A stretch of DNA of 64,000 nt from an uncultured Lachnospiraceae bacterium (lineage in GTDB: Bacteria > Bacillota > Clostridia > Lachnospirales > Lachnospiraceae). The notes below the pieces were generated by a model. The model was not told where the DNA came from and did not search any database. It saw only the letters and a program-made list of their open reading frames with translations. Shown one piece after another: positions 8,746-17,504 of the stretch (positions are counted from its first letter, which is position 1; the number at the start of each line of letters is the position of its first letter). The stretch spans positions 25,161 through 89,160 of the forward strand of contig CAJUJM010000038.1 in the NCBI GenBank assembly GCA_910586755.1, given 5' to 3'. The translations under genes were made by a program, and so were the position numbers.

Positions 8746-9567
8746 CTACTCGTGAGCGCTGCCCGGATCCAAAAGCTTGCATATATTGTCCCCCAGCATA
8801 TGGAACAGCAGCACCGTGATCACCAACAGACCGCCTGGAAACAGGGCCAGCCACCACTTTCCCATTGCCAGGTATTTCATACTTTCTGATAAAATCACTC
8901 CCATTGCTGGTTCTTCCGGGGACAGGCCAAACCCCAGAAAGGTAATGCTGGCCTCGTGGAGAATGGCATGGGGAAACAGCAAAATCAACCCGGTAAAAAG
9001 TTGTGTCAGCAAATGGGGAATCATATGATTTACCGCTATCTGAAGCTTTCCCATCCCTAACCGGGAAGCAATCTGGATGTACTGGCTGCTTTTTAATTTC
9101 AGCACTTCGCCTCGCAGAAGCCTTGCAAGACTTGTCCAGTGGGTCAGGGTAATCCCCACAACCACTCCAAAAAACCCCTTCCCACAAGCGTAGGAAATCA
9201 GAATCAGCAGAAGGATATGGGGGATTCCCATTACCAAATCAATGAGAAACGTAACAAAGGAATCCGCCCCCTTTCCCAGCACTGCCCCGCATATGCCAAG
9301 GACCCCTGCAAACACAGCGCTGGCCGCCGCAGTTAAAATTCCCAGCCGGATGCTTAAAGAAAGTCCGGTAATGGTCCGCACAAACATATCCCGCCCCATA
9401 AAGTCTGTTCCGAAAAGGTATTCCTTACAGGGAGCCAGATTTTTTCTTGAAAAATCTGTAATTAAGGCGGCCTCCCTCCAAAAACAGCCCAACAGGGTAA
9501 CGGCAATCAAAAATGCCGACGACAGCGCGATCCAGCCTATTGTCTTTGTCCTCCGATTGATTCTCAT
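8746..9567 (-). CDS. nikC: Nickel/peptide-type ABC permease, second subunit
   Basis: A 273-aa DppC/NikC-class permease. An N-terminal membrane helix at about residues 10-30 is followed by the family signature FGTDFMGRD, then about five more hydrophobic segments and the late motif SITFLGFGLSPEEPAMG. The start overlaps the end of the first permease by four bases. It forms the membrane channel with the 9564-10556 gene product. Fifty-four bases separate it from the downstream ATPase, the only real gap in the operon; no terminator is seen there. Confidence 0.85.
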   Translation of the reverse strand: MRINRRTKTIGWIALSSAFLIAVTLLGCFWREAALITDFSRKNLAPCKEYLFGTDFMGRDMFVRTITGLSLSIRLGILTAAASAVFAGVLGICGAVLGKGADSFVTFLIDLVMGIPHILLLILISYACGKGFFGVVVGITLTHWTSLARLLRGEVLKLKSSQYIQIASRLGMGKLQIAVNHMIPHLLTQLFTGLILLFPHAILHEASITFLGFGLSPEEPAMGVILSESMKYLAMGKWWLALFPGGLLVITVLLFHMLGDNICKLLDPGSAHE

Positions 9568-10556
9568 ACTCCATTCCCCCTTTTGATTCTGGGGTCAAGG
9601 ACTTCATAAAGCAGGTTTGCCAATGCGTTTCCGCAAAAAACAATGACAGCGCTGACCACCGTAATTCCCAAAAGCAGCGGCACATCGCTTCCAAGTCCTG
9701 CATTTACCGCCGCCTGCCCTAATCCCGGATAGGAAAACACCTGCTCTACCAAAACGGAGCCGCCGAATATTTCACTGATAGAGGCAAACTGCAGCGTCAC
9801 CGCCGGAAAGGCAATATTCCGCAGGCAATGACGCCTTATGATGGATCCGGTATCCTCGCCTCTGGCCCGGGCAAACAGCATATAATCACTTTCCAGAACT
9901 TCTATCATTTTCTCCCTGGTGTGAAGGGCAATATTGGAAATCCCGGTTAGGCTTAAGGCAGCCGCCGGAAGAATGGCATGAACGATCCGGTCAGAAAGCC
10001 TTACCTGAGAAGCCTCCACACCAATTGGCACTGCAAAGCCAACCGGCAGCGCCTTCAGCCACACGGAAAACACCATAAGCAGAAGCAATGCCAGGAAAAA
10101 GGCCGGGGTACTGGCTGTCAAAAGGCTGTAACTGGTTACCAGCTTGTCCTGCCATTTTCCCCGTTTTGCCCCGGCGAGGATTCCAAGGAGGAAACCGATT
10201 CCCCCGGAAAGCAGCCAGGCCAGGGCCATCATTCCCAAGGATCCAGCCGCCCTCTCCCTCAGAATTTCGCCCACCGGCCTGCGGTAGAGCAGAGACACTC
10301 CCATTTCTCCCCGGATAAAGTCCCATGCCCAGGTAAAGTATCTCTGAATCATAGGGATATCGGTTCCCCAGTAGGCTCTTAATTTTTCTATCTGCTCCGG
10401 GCTCATAGCGCCTAACGCCGCCTGGCCCACATTGCTCTGGAGCGGGTCAATTGGGGATATGGCAAGAAGGAAAAACGCCGCCGCGCTGACCCCAAATATC
10501 AAAAGGATGACCCGCAAAGTTCCAGTTAAAAAAATCTGTATTGTTTTCTGTTTCAT
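9564..10556 (-). CDS. nikB: Nickel/peptide-type ABC permease, first subunit
   Basis: A 330-aa DppB/NikB-class permease with about six membrane helices. N-terminal helix 14-33 is followed by a periplasmic loop and the cytoplasmic coupling region near EVLESDYMLFARARG, then the family end motif EQVFSYPGLGQ. The ATG overlaps the stop of the binding-protein gene by one base (TAATG). Placement between binding protein and second permease is the standard nikABCDE or dppABCDF order. Confidence 0.86.
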   Translation of the reverse strand: MKQKTIQIFLTGTLRVILLIFGVSAAAFFLLAISPIDPLQSNVGQAALGAMSPEQIEKLRAYWGTDIPMIQRYFTWAWDFIRGEMGVSLLYRRPVGEILRERAAGSLGMMALAWLLSGGIGFLLGILAGAKRGKWQDKLVTSYSLLTASTPAFFLALLLLMVFSVWLKALPVGFAVPIGVEASQVRLSDRIVHAILPAAALSLTGISNIALHTREKMIEVLESDYMLFARARGEDTGSIIRRHCLRNIAFPAVTLQFASISEIFGGSVLVEQVFSYPGLGQAAVNAGLGSDVPLLLGITVVSAVIVFCGNALANLLYEVLDPRIKRGNGV

Positions 10557-12145
10557 TAATTATTCCAGCTCCACAAATCCACATTATTCACAATCGACCA
10601 GCCGTGCCCGTGGGGATGAAGCTTCTGGTCTGCCACGGAAAGGCCGGACCGGACCCAGTAAAGGTGATCCACATTGGCCAGCCAGATCCAGGGGATATCC
10701 CCATCCTGGGTAATGCCGGCGCTGCCGTCCCACTGGGCTTTTTTCCACAATTGGTAAGATGCTTCTAAGTCTGGCGATGCCAGCGCCTCATCCATATACT
10801 GATCCACCTTCTGATTGGCGTAAGGAGAATACCGGGCTCTGCCGCTTTCCGGTTCCGTATGATAAATATTATAAAGTTCCATAGGAGTGTGAGCCCCCCA
10901 CCCCCACATAAGAGGCTGCCGGTAAGCCATAGTATAGGCTTCCTCCCAGCCCACGCCTTTGACAGATGTATCAATTCCTAAATCTTTTAACTGATTGGCT
11001 GTCTCGGCAGCCATAGCCTGGCGGACCGAGTCGCCGGACGGATAGGCGATTTCCAGCTCTGCCTTAAGTCCGTCCTTTTCCCGTATCCCGTCATCGCCTT
11101 CCAGCCAGCCGGCTTCTTCCATGAGAGCCCTGGCCTGTTCCAGGTCATTTGTTACCTGACTGCCTTCATAATACCAGGGCATCTTGTCGCAGACACTGTA
11201 TGCCGGAGTCCCGTATCCGTCCAATACATTTTCGATAAGCTTTTCCCGGTCTACGGCCAGATTGACAGCCCTGCGGACTCTCACGTCGCAGGTCAGATCA
11301 TTTCCAATCACTGTGCCGTCCTCCATAGTCTGTCTGGGAACCGCCGGAAGGTTAAATCCACGGTTATCCACCGTCTCACAGTCCAGCAGATTGTAGCCGT
11401 CAACGGTTTCTTCTCCATAGGAAGCCGCCGTATAGGCCAAATCCGCCTGTCCGGACAAAACTGCCCCGTAGGCCGCGTCCTCATCCATAAACAGAATGGT
11501 AACCTTTTTCATCCCGGGAGCCGGGCCGTAATAGTCCGGATTGGCTTCCAGAACCACCTGCTGGCCCTTGTCCCATTGCTTCAGTATGTATCTTCCCGAC
11601 CCCACAGGATTTTGACCGTAATCCAAACCATAAGCATGTTCCGGCACAATTCCTACAATCGCCATGGTATAGGGCCAGATGGAATAAGGCCGGTTCATGT
11701 GAAACTCTACTGTATCCCCGTCTACCGCCACCGCTTCTTTTAACATGGTAAAATCATTGACAGAACTGGTATCCCGAAGTGTGTTGTAGGTAAACGCCAC
11801 GTCTTTTGCCGTAAGCGCCTCTCCGTCCGTAAATTTTGCGTCATTTCGGATATCCACTGTCCACAAAAGGCCGTCTTCACTGCAGGCCATTTCGGTAGCC
11901 AGATCATAGTCGATAGATAAATCATAGGTAGTTACTGTCAGGGTGCTTTGAATCAGCGGCTCATGGACATGTTCTCCTGCGCCCCAGCCATAAGCCGGGT
12001 CAAATCCTGCCTCTGGCTCAGAGCTGGGGGGCATCACCACTACTACGCTTTCTGGATTCAGGCTGACTTGTTCCCGGCCGCATCCTGTCAACACAATGGC
12101 CGCCAGAACGGCCGCCGCTGATTTTATGAGCCTCTTGATTCTCAT
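10556..12145 (-). CDS. nikA: Family-5 extracellular solute-binding lipoprotein, likely nickel
   Basis: A 529-aa family-5 binding protein (NikA/DppA/OppA fold). The N-terminus is a lipoprotein signal ending in the lipobox LTGC (Cys at 22), so it is anchored outside the membrane. The body has the family pattern TDGEALTAKDVAFTYN, GSGRYILK and NLAVDREKL. A His-rich end, HPHGHGW, near residue 513 could contribute metal ligands. Nickel or a nickel-chelator complex is inferred from the downstream larB and larCE genes in the same operon. First gene of the operon; ribosome site GAAAGGA. A candidate operator lies about 95 bases upstream. Confidence 0.82.
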   Translation of the reverse strand: MRIKRLIKSAAAVLAAIVLTGCGREQVSLNPESVVVVMPPSSEPEAGFDPAYGWGAGEHVHEPLIQSTLTVTTYDLSIDYDLATEMACSEDGLLWTVDIRNDAKFTDGEALTAKDVAFTYNTLRDTSSVNDFTMLKEAVAVDGDTVEFHMNRPYSIWPYTMAIVGIVPEHAYGLDYGQNPVGSGRYILKQWDKGQQVVLEANPDYYGPAPGMKKVTILFMDEDAAYGAVLSGQADLAYTAASYGEETVDGYNLLDCETVDNRGFNLPAVPRQTMEDGTVIGNDLTCDVRVRRAVNLAVDREKLIENVLDGYGTPAYSVCDKMPWYYEGSQVTNDLEQARALMEEAGWLEGDDGIREKDGLKAELEIAYPSGDSVRQAMAAETANQLKDLGIDTSVKGVGWEEAYTMAYRQPLMWGWGAHTPMELYNIYHTEPESGRARYSPYANQKVDQYMDEALASPDLEASYQLWKKAQWDGSAGITQDGDIPWIWLANVDHLYWVRSGLSVADQKLHPHGHGWSIVNNVDLWSWNN

Positions 12146-12240
12146 CTTTTTTATTCCTTTCTAAACCCTCAAGTGAAAAGTGTGACCGTCTCAACTGTTA
12201 CAAAAAAACCAGAAAAGCAAGCCTATCCATTTTTGAATAG

Positions 12241-12259
12241 TCATACCTTCCTGGTATCA
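12241..12259. promoter_or_regulatory. Candidate operator upstream of nik-lar operon
   Basis: A 7-5-7 inverted repeat (TCATACC-ttcct-GGTATCA, one mismatched pair) lies about 95 bases upstream of nikA. Its half-site resembles the GTATGA/TCATAC half-site of E. coli NikR operators, but the spacer is much shorter than the 16 bases of NikR. The remainder of the 12146-12480 gap holds repeat copy B, an A/T-rich stretch and the palindrome CAAACGTTTG at 12466-12475. No convincing -35/-10 pair or nickel riboswitch was seen. Confidence 0.35.
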
Positions 12260-12260
12260 T

Positions 12261-12372
12261 TGTAAACCTGCATGCGCCCGGCGGCAGACGCACCACCGCA
12301 CATGAAAGTCTGGCGAGCGCATGGGGCATGCCTGAATGCATGCCGCCTAATCGGCGGCGGAATTTTATTGTA
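12261..12372. repeat. Dispersed GC-rich repeat, copy B (inverted relative to copy A)
   Basis: Reverse complement of 4099-4211 with scattered differences. Landmarks are TGTAAACCTGCATGCGCCCGG at the left and GGCGGCGGAATTTTATTGTA at the right. The copy sits between the candidate nik operator and the phosphoesterase gene, so copies A and B bracket the nik-lar operon in opposite orientation. Confidence 0.8.
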
Positions 12373-12480
12373 ATTATCATTCATAAATGCTTTTCTGTGA
12401 TGACTTCTGTCATCGGTTAAGTGTATTTTACTAAAATTTTTCCCAATTATCAAGAAAAGTTTACCCAAACGTTTGAGGGC

Positions 12481-13389
12481 CTAGAGGGGCTTTCGGCCTG
12501 TTTTCCCCGCCCTGTGGACTGCTGGTTTTAAATCCAGCAGAATCACCTGAGGCTTATTATTAATCCGGATATTAATAGAATGGGTTCCCAGTCCTCTGCT
12601 GACCACCATCCTTTTTCCTCCGTCTTCAAAACTTCCGGCACACCAGGGCAGGAAAAACTGATATTGAGGAGTCATAACTCCGCCCAGCAAAGGCAGTCTT
12701 ATGGTTCCTCCATGAAAATGTCCGGACAGGGTCAAATCAGCCCCCCAGGCCGCGCTTTCTTTAAAATACATAGGCGAATGGATTAATAGAATCTGAAAGC
12801 GTTTCTCATCTGCCTTTCCCAAACAATTATACAGATAGTCCTTTTCTAAAGGCCGGGGCTTTTGGAAAAAAAGCTTGCGGTAATGCTTCTTTTTTAAGTC
12901 TGCGCCGCTAACCGCCACGTCCTCTCCTATAAGGCTTGTATTATTTTCCAGATAAATAACTCCCAGTTTCTCTAATCTGTCCCGGTACTGCTCATACAGA
13001 GAGCCGTAGACAGAGCGTTCCCACACCATACGGTTTTCATGGTTGCCATTCCCATAGTACACCGGATATTTCTCTGCAAGCTTTTCTATCAGGGATACCG
13101 CAACGGAAACTCCCGGCATCCCTTTGCTTACCATCATATCGCCGCCAATTAAAACAGCGTCCGGCTCGGCCTGGTCAATGGCTTTTATTAATCTGGCATT
13201 TTCTGGACCAAACTCCTTATTGTGAAGATCTGACAAAAAAACCAGCCGTTTGGGAGCCCTTACTTTCTCTGAAACTATGGAAATGCCCTCCACTGCCAGA
13301 CAATCTCTCTCATATTCAGACCAAAGAATAAAACTGGCCCCGGCTCCGGCGGCCATAAGCCCTAAAGCTCCCAACGCTGTTTTCTTCAT
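12481..13389 (-). CDS. Membrane-anchored calcineurin-like metallophosphoesterase
   Basis: A 302-aa YkuE/YaeI-type phosphoesterase. One N-terminal hydrophobic segment at about residues 5-24 acts as an anchor. Metal-binding motifs appear in order: DLHN (near 54-57), GGD (near 82-84), GNHEN (near 114-118) and the late HSP and GHFHGG (near 222-227). DLHN replaces the usual DxH with an Asp-x-His that fits. Members hydrolyse phosphomonoesters or phosphodiesters, some acting on UDP-2,3-diacylglucosamine-like lipids in other phyla; the substrate here is unknown. The palindrome CAAACGTTTG follows its stop. Confidence 0.85.
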   Translation of the reverse strand: MKKTALGALGLMAAGAGASFILWSEYERDCLAVEGISIVSEKVRAPKRLVFLSDLHNKEFGPENARLIKAIDQAEPDAVLIGGDMMVSKGMPGVSVAVSLIEKLAEKYPVYYGNGNHENRMVWERSVYGSLYEQYRDRLEKLGVIYLENNTSLIGEDVAVSGADLKKKHYRKLFFQKPRPLEKDYLYNCLGKADEKRFQILLIHSPMYFKESAAWGADLTLSGHFHGGTIRLPLLGGVMTPQYQFFLPWCAGSFEDGGKRMVVSRGLGTHSINIRINNKPQVILLDLKPAVHRAGKTGRKPL

Positions 13390-13419
13390 AGCTACCTGTC
13401 CTTTTTCCTCTTCTCTATC

Positions 13420-14031
13420 CTATTTTCCGCAACATCCCGGCGCAGTCCAGGGAGCCAGCTCCATTCGGATAAAATAGCCCTGTTCGTGCTGGCAGACCGG
13501 GCATTTCTGAGGAGCCTCTTTCCCCCGGTGAACATGGCCGCAGTTTAAGCACACCCACCCTGTCTCCACATCTGAGACAAACAGGTGTCCCTCTTCCATA
13601 AGCTTCCCAAACATCTGAAAACGATCTGCATGGGTTTTTTCCACATCTGCAATCATCCGAAAGGTCTGGGCAATCCGGGAAAATCCTTCCTGATCCGCAA
13701 TATCGGCAAAAGACTTGTATACCACATCATGTTCTTCATTTTCATTGTGAACAGCCTTCTTTAGCTGATCCAGGATACCGGTATCCAAATCCACCGGATA
13801 TCCACCGTCAATATGGATGGTCTCTCCATTCATGTCCTGGAGAAAGTTGTAAAATACCTCCGCATGCTCCTTTTCCTGATCTGCAGTATATAAGAATACG
13901 GCTTGGAGCACAGGAAGTTTCTGTTCTTTCGCCTTTCCTGCCGCCAGAGTATAGCGGTTTCTGGCCTGGCTTTCACCTGCAAATGCCCGCATCAGGTTTT
14001 TGGCTGTAGCGCTGCTTTTAAAGTCTGTCAT
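13420..14031 (-). CDS. Rubrerythrin-family peroxidase
   Basis: A 203-aa rubrerythrin, a cytoplasmic NADH-dependent peroxide scavenger of anaerobes. The ferritin-like diiron domain (about 1-150) shows the family Glu/His ligand runs AGESQARNRY, DQEKEHAE and DVEKTHADRF. The C-terminal rubredoxin-like domain carries CLNCGH and CPVC, the four iron-binding cysteines. A short tail, PGCCGK, follows. Ribosome site GGAGGAACC precedes the ATG. Length and domain order are normal. Confidence 0.93.
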   Translation of the reverse strand: MTDFKSSATAKNLMRAFAGESQARNRYTLAAGKAKEQKLPVLQAVFLYTADQEKEHAEVFYNFLQDMNGETIHIDGGYPVDLDTGILDQLKKAVHNENEEHDVVYKSFADIADQEGFSRIAQTFRMIADVEKTHADRFQMFGKLMEEGHLFVSDVETGWVCLNCGHVHRGKEAPQKCPVCQHEQGYFIRMELAPWTAPGCCGK

Positions 14032-14095
14032 TGTAAGGTTCCTCCTTTACATTTTCCTTGGATTTCCCTCTCAGTATATCCAAAAAACAGGTAAA

Positions 14096-14614
14096 TCATT
14101 CCTGCTTTTTGAGTACCTTGTTTACTTCCGCAAGCAGCAGATCCGCATACATGGGAAACCGCTCTCTTGGAAGCATTCTTCCTTGTTTCCACATGTCATA
14201 AACTTCTTCAAAGGTGACAAATACCGCCTCCACCACCTCTTCCTTCTGGAGAACCAATTTCTCCCTGGTCACATCCTGTACCGTCACATAAGTATCCACA
14301 AAACGTTCCGGCCGCACCACCGTGTGAAGGAGACGCACCTCCTCCGGCCGGGCAAAAATTCCCACTTCCTCGGAAAGCTCTCTTAAAACACTGTCCAGAC
14401 TTTCTTCTCCTGCCTGGGCTGATCCGCCTGTACATTCCCACCAAAGCCCAAAGGTCTTATCCGGATGGCGCTGGGTTAAAAGAATTTTCCCTTCCAGGTT
14501 AATGGTCCAGATATCTGTTACAATGTGGTACTCTCCCTCTGACATGGGCACTCCCCTGACATGGGTTTTTCCGGTTTTGTTTCGGTCTTTGTCATATACA
14601 TCCCACAATTCCAT
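14096..14614 (-). CDS. NUDIX hydrolase
   Basis: A 172-aa NUDIX hydrolase. The NUDIX box fits the consensus GX5EX7REUXEEXGU exactly, from the Gly of GGSAQAGEE to RELSEEVGI (about residues 61-83). The N-terminus MELWDVYDKDRNKTG resembles the isopentenyl-diphosphate-isomerase-like NUDIX subgroup that often carries substrate-specifying start residues. Substrate is not predictable. It lies 31 bases upstream of nothing coding on its own strand that it clearly couples to; it is probably a single gene or loosely grouped with rubrerythrin. Confidence 0.88.
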   Translation of the reverse strand: MELWDVYDKDRNKTGKTHVRGVPMSEGEYHIVTDIWTINLEGKILLTQRHPDKTFGLWWECTGGSAQAGEESLDSVLRELSEEVGIFARPEEVRLLHTVVRPERFVDTYVTVQDVTREKLVLQKEEVVEAVFVTFEEVYDMWKQGRMLPRERFPMYADLLLAEVNKVLKKQE

Positions 14615-14645
14615 AATATACCAGCCTTTCCTTTGGTCTGCTGTT

Positions 14646-15389
14646 TTATTTCTGCTTAAATACCGGATCCGCAGGATACCCCCCGGTTATTTTCTGCATG
14701 GTTCTGGGCACCGCATCTTTTGAATTTTTCCAATCCGCATCTTGGTTGCGGTAATCGTATTTTTCTACAAACCAGTCAATATCCTCCTGAATTCTGGAAA
14801 GCTCCCTCTCCATAAGGGAACACAGAATTTCTTCCATTTTCTGCGCCTCGCCAGCCTTGCACTTATTTCTGCAGGTATTTAATACGTCATAAAAATGAGG
14901 CAGGCAGAAACCCTTGGAATCCTTTAGCAGGTTGATAAATTCCGGTTCTGTTCTCATCAGGTAAACAAAAGTATTTTGGATCCTCTCGTAAGTCTCGTCA
15001 ATTTTCCGGCATACGTAGCAGTTTTCCTTTCCCGGCCTGTTTTCAGCAGGAGCCTTTTTCATCCAGCCAAGCAGAGCGCTCTTCGGCGGCGCAGTCCCGC
15101 TCTTCCTCTCTTCCACAGATTCCTTAAAATGGTCTCTTAAGTACTTCATCCGGGTTTTTAGAATCCAGGCATTTCCCAGATAGTTTCCATAGTCATACAT
15201 CATCTTTGTATGCTTTCTGCAAAAACCTGTCTGATCCGTTTCCGCCCGGATATCATCCTCCATGTAGGAGGATCCCAATGTAAAGCTTATGGCATCCTGC
15301 TCCAGCTTCCTCTCCAGATAGCAGCAGGGACATTCGTCCCCGGCTTTTACCGCATCCATAACTTCAATGGTGTATAGTTTTTCCTTCAT
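14646..15389 (-). CDS. Cysteine-motif protein of unknown function (DUF6062-like)
   Basis: A 247-aa soluble protein resembling the DUF6062 family of Clostridia, by my recollection of its opening. It has paired cysteine motifs: CPCC near residues 20-23, GFCRKH near 56-61, CYVCRK near 127-132 and GFCLPHFYD near 161-169. The repeated GFC-x-x-H spacing suggests two related halves and a bound metal or cluster. The rest is helical and charged. No catalytic motif or membrane segment is seen. Function unknown. Confidence 0.6.
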   Translation of the reverse strand: MKEKLYTIEVMDAVKAGDECPCCYLERKLEQDAISFTLGSSYMEDDIRAETDQTGFCRKHTKMMYDYGNYLGNAWILKTRMKYLRDHFKESVEERKSGTAPPKSALLGWMKKAPAENRPGKENCYVCRKIDETYERIQNTFVYLMRTEPEFINLLKDSKGFCLPHFYDVLNTCRNKCKAGEAQKMEEILCSLMERELSRIQEDIDWFVEKYDYRNQDADWKNSKDAVPRTMQKITGGYPADPVFKQK

Positions 15390-15502
15390 ATCAGCCCTCC
15401 CCCGCTTTCCAGGAATTTCTAATTTCTTCCATCATACACGCTGGCAGGGCTGCCGTCAAGTACAGGCATTTTTCTCTTGAAAAAATACAATCAATCTGGC
15501 TG

Positions 15503-15778
15503 CTAATCTGGTTTCTTTCTAAGATTCTGCTGCAAAAATTCCCAGGCTGTCATGACAAAGGTCTCTGCCTTCTGCACTTGCTCTTCTGCCTCTTCTTTTG
15601 ATATGACAAACCCAAGACATTCACAGCTCATATCGCATGAAAAATAGCCTTCATTTGCTGTTCCTTTTGCAACAGAGCCGTAAAGAATTACTGCTTTTAA
15701 ATTATCTTTATATATTGATTTCAATCGGTCTACCAACTTATTATAAATATTCATCCCCTCATCTGTCCTAAATTTCAT
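15503..15778 (-). pseudogene. Fused relic of an MNT-HEPN toxin-antitoxin pair
   Basis: A 91-aa frame that looks like two gene ends joined. Residues 1 to about 45 match the start of a minimal nucleotidyltransferase (MNT antitoxin), with the active-site opening LYGSVAKGTANEG, but the catalytic Asp-x-Asp that should follow is missing. Residues about 52-91 (FVISKEEAEEQVQKAETFV) look like the end of a HEPN-domain toxin. In intact loci the two are adjacent genes, so an internal in-frame deletion would produce this. Neither half can be functional as drawn. It could alternatively be a small orphan of other function. Confidence 0.55.
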
Positions 15779-15884
15779 AATTCCTTTACTGAAAATATAA
15801 TTTATTTAGATATTTCTATTATATCCTTTTTCCTTTCTTTGCATAGAAAAATCCTTATTTTCTATTTCATTCAAACGTATAATT

Positions 15885-15940
15885 AAGGGGATGCGGCAAA
15901 ATGAAACCAATAATTTTATTTCATTTTGCCGCATCCCCTT
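15885..15940. repeat. Dispersed hairpin repeat, family H, copy 1
   Basis: A near-perfect inverted repeat: AAGGGGATGCGGCAAAATGAAA pairs, across a short A/T loop, with TTTCATTTTGCCGCATCCCCTT. The same architecture recurs at 19558-19623 and 26795-26862. It sits between the toxin relic and the carboxypeptidase stop (gap 15779-15966) and could also act as a terminator. Confidence 0.8.
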
Positions 15941-15966
15941 ATATCACTCATTACAATCTTCTAAGC

Positions 15967-17343
15967 CTACCGTACCCTTACGCCGGATTCATTAACATAA
16001 TGCCCGTCCGGAGTGGTGGTATTCTTAAGCATTTCACCGTTTGTCCCCACATAGAACCATTGTCCCTGGCTGTTTTGAGCCCAGGTATTTTTCGCCAGAG
16101 AACCATCATTACCAAAATAATACCACACGCCCCCTACAAACTGGCGCCAGCCGGTTGCCATATACTGGTTGGAATCAAACCAGTATTCCTTACCATTAAT
16201 CGTCTGCCATTCATTGGCCGCCCGTGAACCGTTGGATTTTATGTAATACCACCCGTAATTATCCTGCTGCCAGGTTCCGCTCTGAACTCCCGGGCCTGTG
16301 CTTACATTATTGACGCCGGGCCCCGTTGCATTTTGCGATAAACTAGTGGAAGTAAGACCTGCATTTGCCAAAGCAAAACCGTAATCCAGCAATGCTTTGG
16401 TATCGGCATAGTGGGTCTGGTTGCTTTTCATTACGACAGCAATAAGCCTGAGCCCGTTTCTCTCTGCACAGGTGGCCAGGGTATTTCCGGCCTTGGAAGT
16501 ATATCCGGTCTTTCCCGCTACAATCCCCTGATAATATCTGGAGTCATTGGGAAAGAGCATCTTGTGGCCCATGGTAATGGTCCGGGCCGCCGCTTTTTTC
16601 GTGGCAGGAATCTGATAAGATAGAGTAGAAGCTGCCTTGGCCACGGTAGGATTGGCAAATGCCGCCCGTGCTATCAACGCCATATCTCTGGGAGTCGTAT
16701 AATGCTGGGGATCATTAAGACCATTGGGATTTGCAAAATGGGTGTCCGTGCATCCCAGCTCCCTGGCCCTGCTGTTCATTTTGTCTGCAAATCCTGCCAC
16801 ACTTCCGGATATGTGCTCTGCCATTCCATTGGCCACCTCATTGGCTGATTTCAGCATTAAAGCGTAAAGGCATTGCTCTACCGTCAGCTTGTCCCCTTCT
16901 GTCAGGCTTATTGTAACGGCTCCCGACTCCAGATTCGTGGTGGCTGTTCTGGAAAAGGTAACGGTATCTCCTAAGTTGCAATTTTCCACTGCCAGCAGCG
17001 CCGTCATCAATTTCGTAATACTGGCGGGATAAAAGCGGGTGCTTCCATTTTTCTCAAACAGAATCTCTCCGGTATTGGCATTTAACAGCACTGCCCCCTC
17101 AGCTGCTATAGCAGGCTTCTGCACCGTGACGCCTGCGGTATTTCCGGTGGACGGTCCCGGCAGGGTCTGGCTGCCTCCCGGCCAGGTCTGGCCTCCCCCC
17201 GGTCCTGTCGTAGTATTGGTATTGTATACGCCGCTGGTCTGGCCCTCCGGGCCAGTAAAATTAATTACTTCTCCATAAACAACTGTGCTCCACATCATGG
17301 CGGCCGCCATTCCCAGGCATACAATACGTTTCCATATTCTCAT
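15967..17343 (-). CDS. D-alanyl-D-alanine carboxypeptidase with wall-binding repeats
   Basis: A 458-aa secreted penicillin-binding protein of the DacF/PBP5 group that trims the terminal D-Ala of peptidoglycan. A signal peptide spans about residues 1-24 (cleavage near VVYG). A Gly/Pro/Thr-rich linker follows. The serine-protease-like triad of motifs is present: SITK (SxxK), SAN (SxN) and KTG. From about residue 350 there are choline-binding-type repeats rich in Trp, Tyr and Gly (GWYYIKSNG, WYYFGNDGS, WFYVGTNGE), which should bind the wall. An extended -10 (TGGTATAAT) lies at about 17448-17456. Ribosome site AGGAG. Confidence 0.93.
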   Translation of the reverse strand: MRIWKRIVCLGMAAAMMWSTVVYGEVINFTGPEGQTSGVYNTNTTTGPGGGQTWPGGSQTLPGPSTGNTAGVTVQKPAIAAEGAVLLNANTGEILFEKNGSTRFYPASITKLMTALLAVENCNLGDTVTFSRTATTNLESGAVTISLTEGDKLTVEQCLYALMLKSANEVANGMAEHISGSVAGFADKMNSRARELGCTDTHFANPNGLNDPQHYTTPRDMALIARAAFANPTVAKAASTLSYQIPATKKAAARTITMGHKMLFPNDSRYYQGIVAGKTGYTSKAGNTLATCAERNGLRLIAVVMKSNQTHYADTKALLDYGFALANAGLTSTSLSQNATGPGVNNVSTGPGVQSGTWQQDNYGWYYIKSNGSRAANEWQTINGKEYWFDSNQYMATGWRQFVGGVWYYFGNDGSLAKNTWAQNSQGQWFYVGTNGEMLKNTTTPDGHYVNESGVRVR

Positions 17344-17504
17344 ATCAATTTATCTCCTAATCTGTAACTCTCGTTTTAGTACCCTAAGTGGCCAGGTGTT
17401 TGTTCTCACTAGACTCGTGAAAGACCTCGTCAAGTGTTCACATTATACCACAGATTTTGTGGGGCAGGAACCTTAATTTCATGAGATTTTCTTACAACTT
17501 TCTG

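Noticed and set aside
4074..12372. Composite transposon
   Set aside because: The flanking repeats carry no transposase and no clear target-site duplication was seen, so a mobile-element call is not supported.
12146..12480. Nickel/cobalt riboswitch upstream of nikA
   Set aside because: No conserved four-helix NiCo riboswitch core was recognised; the gap holds only the short inverted repeat and repeat copy B.
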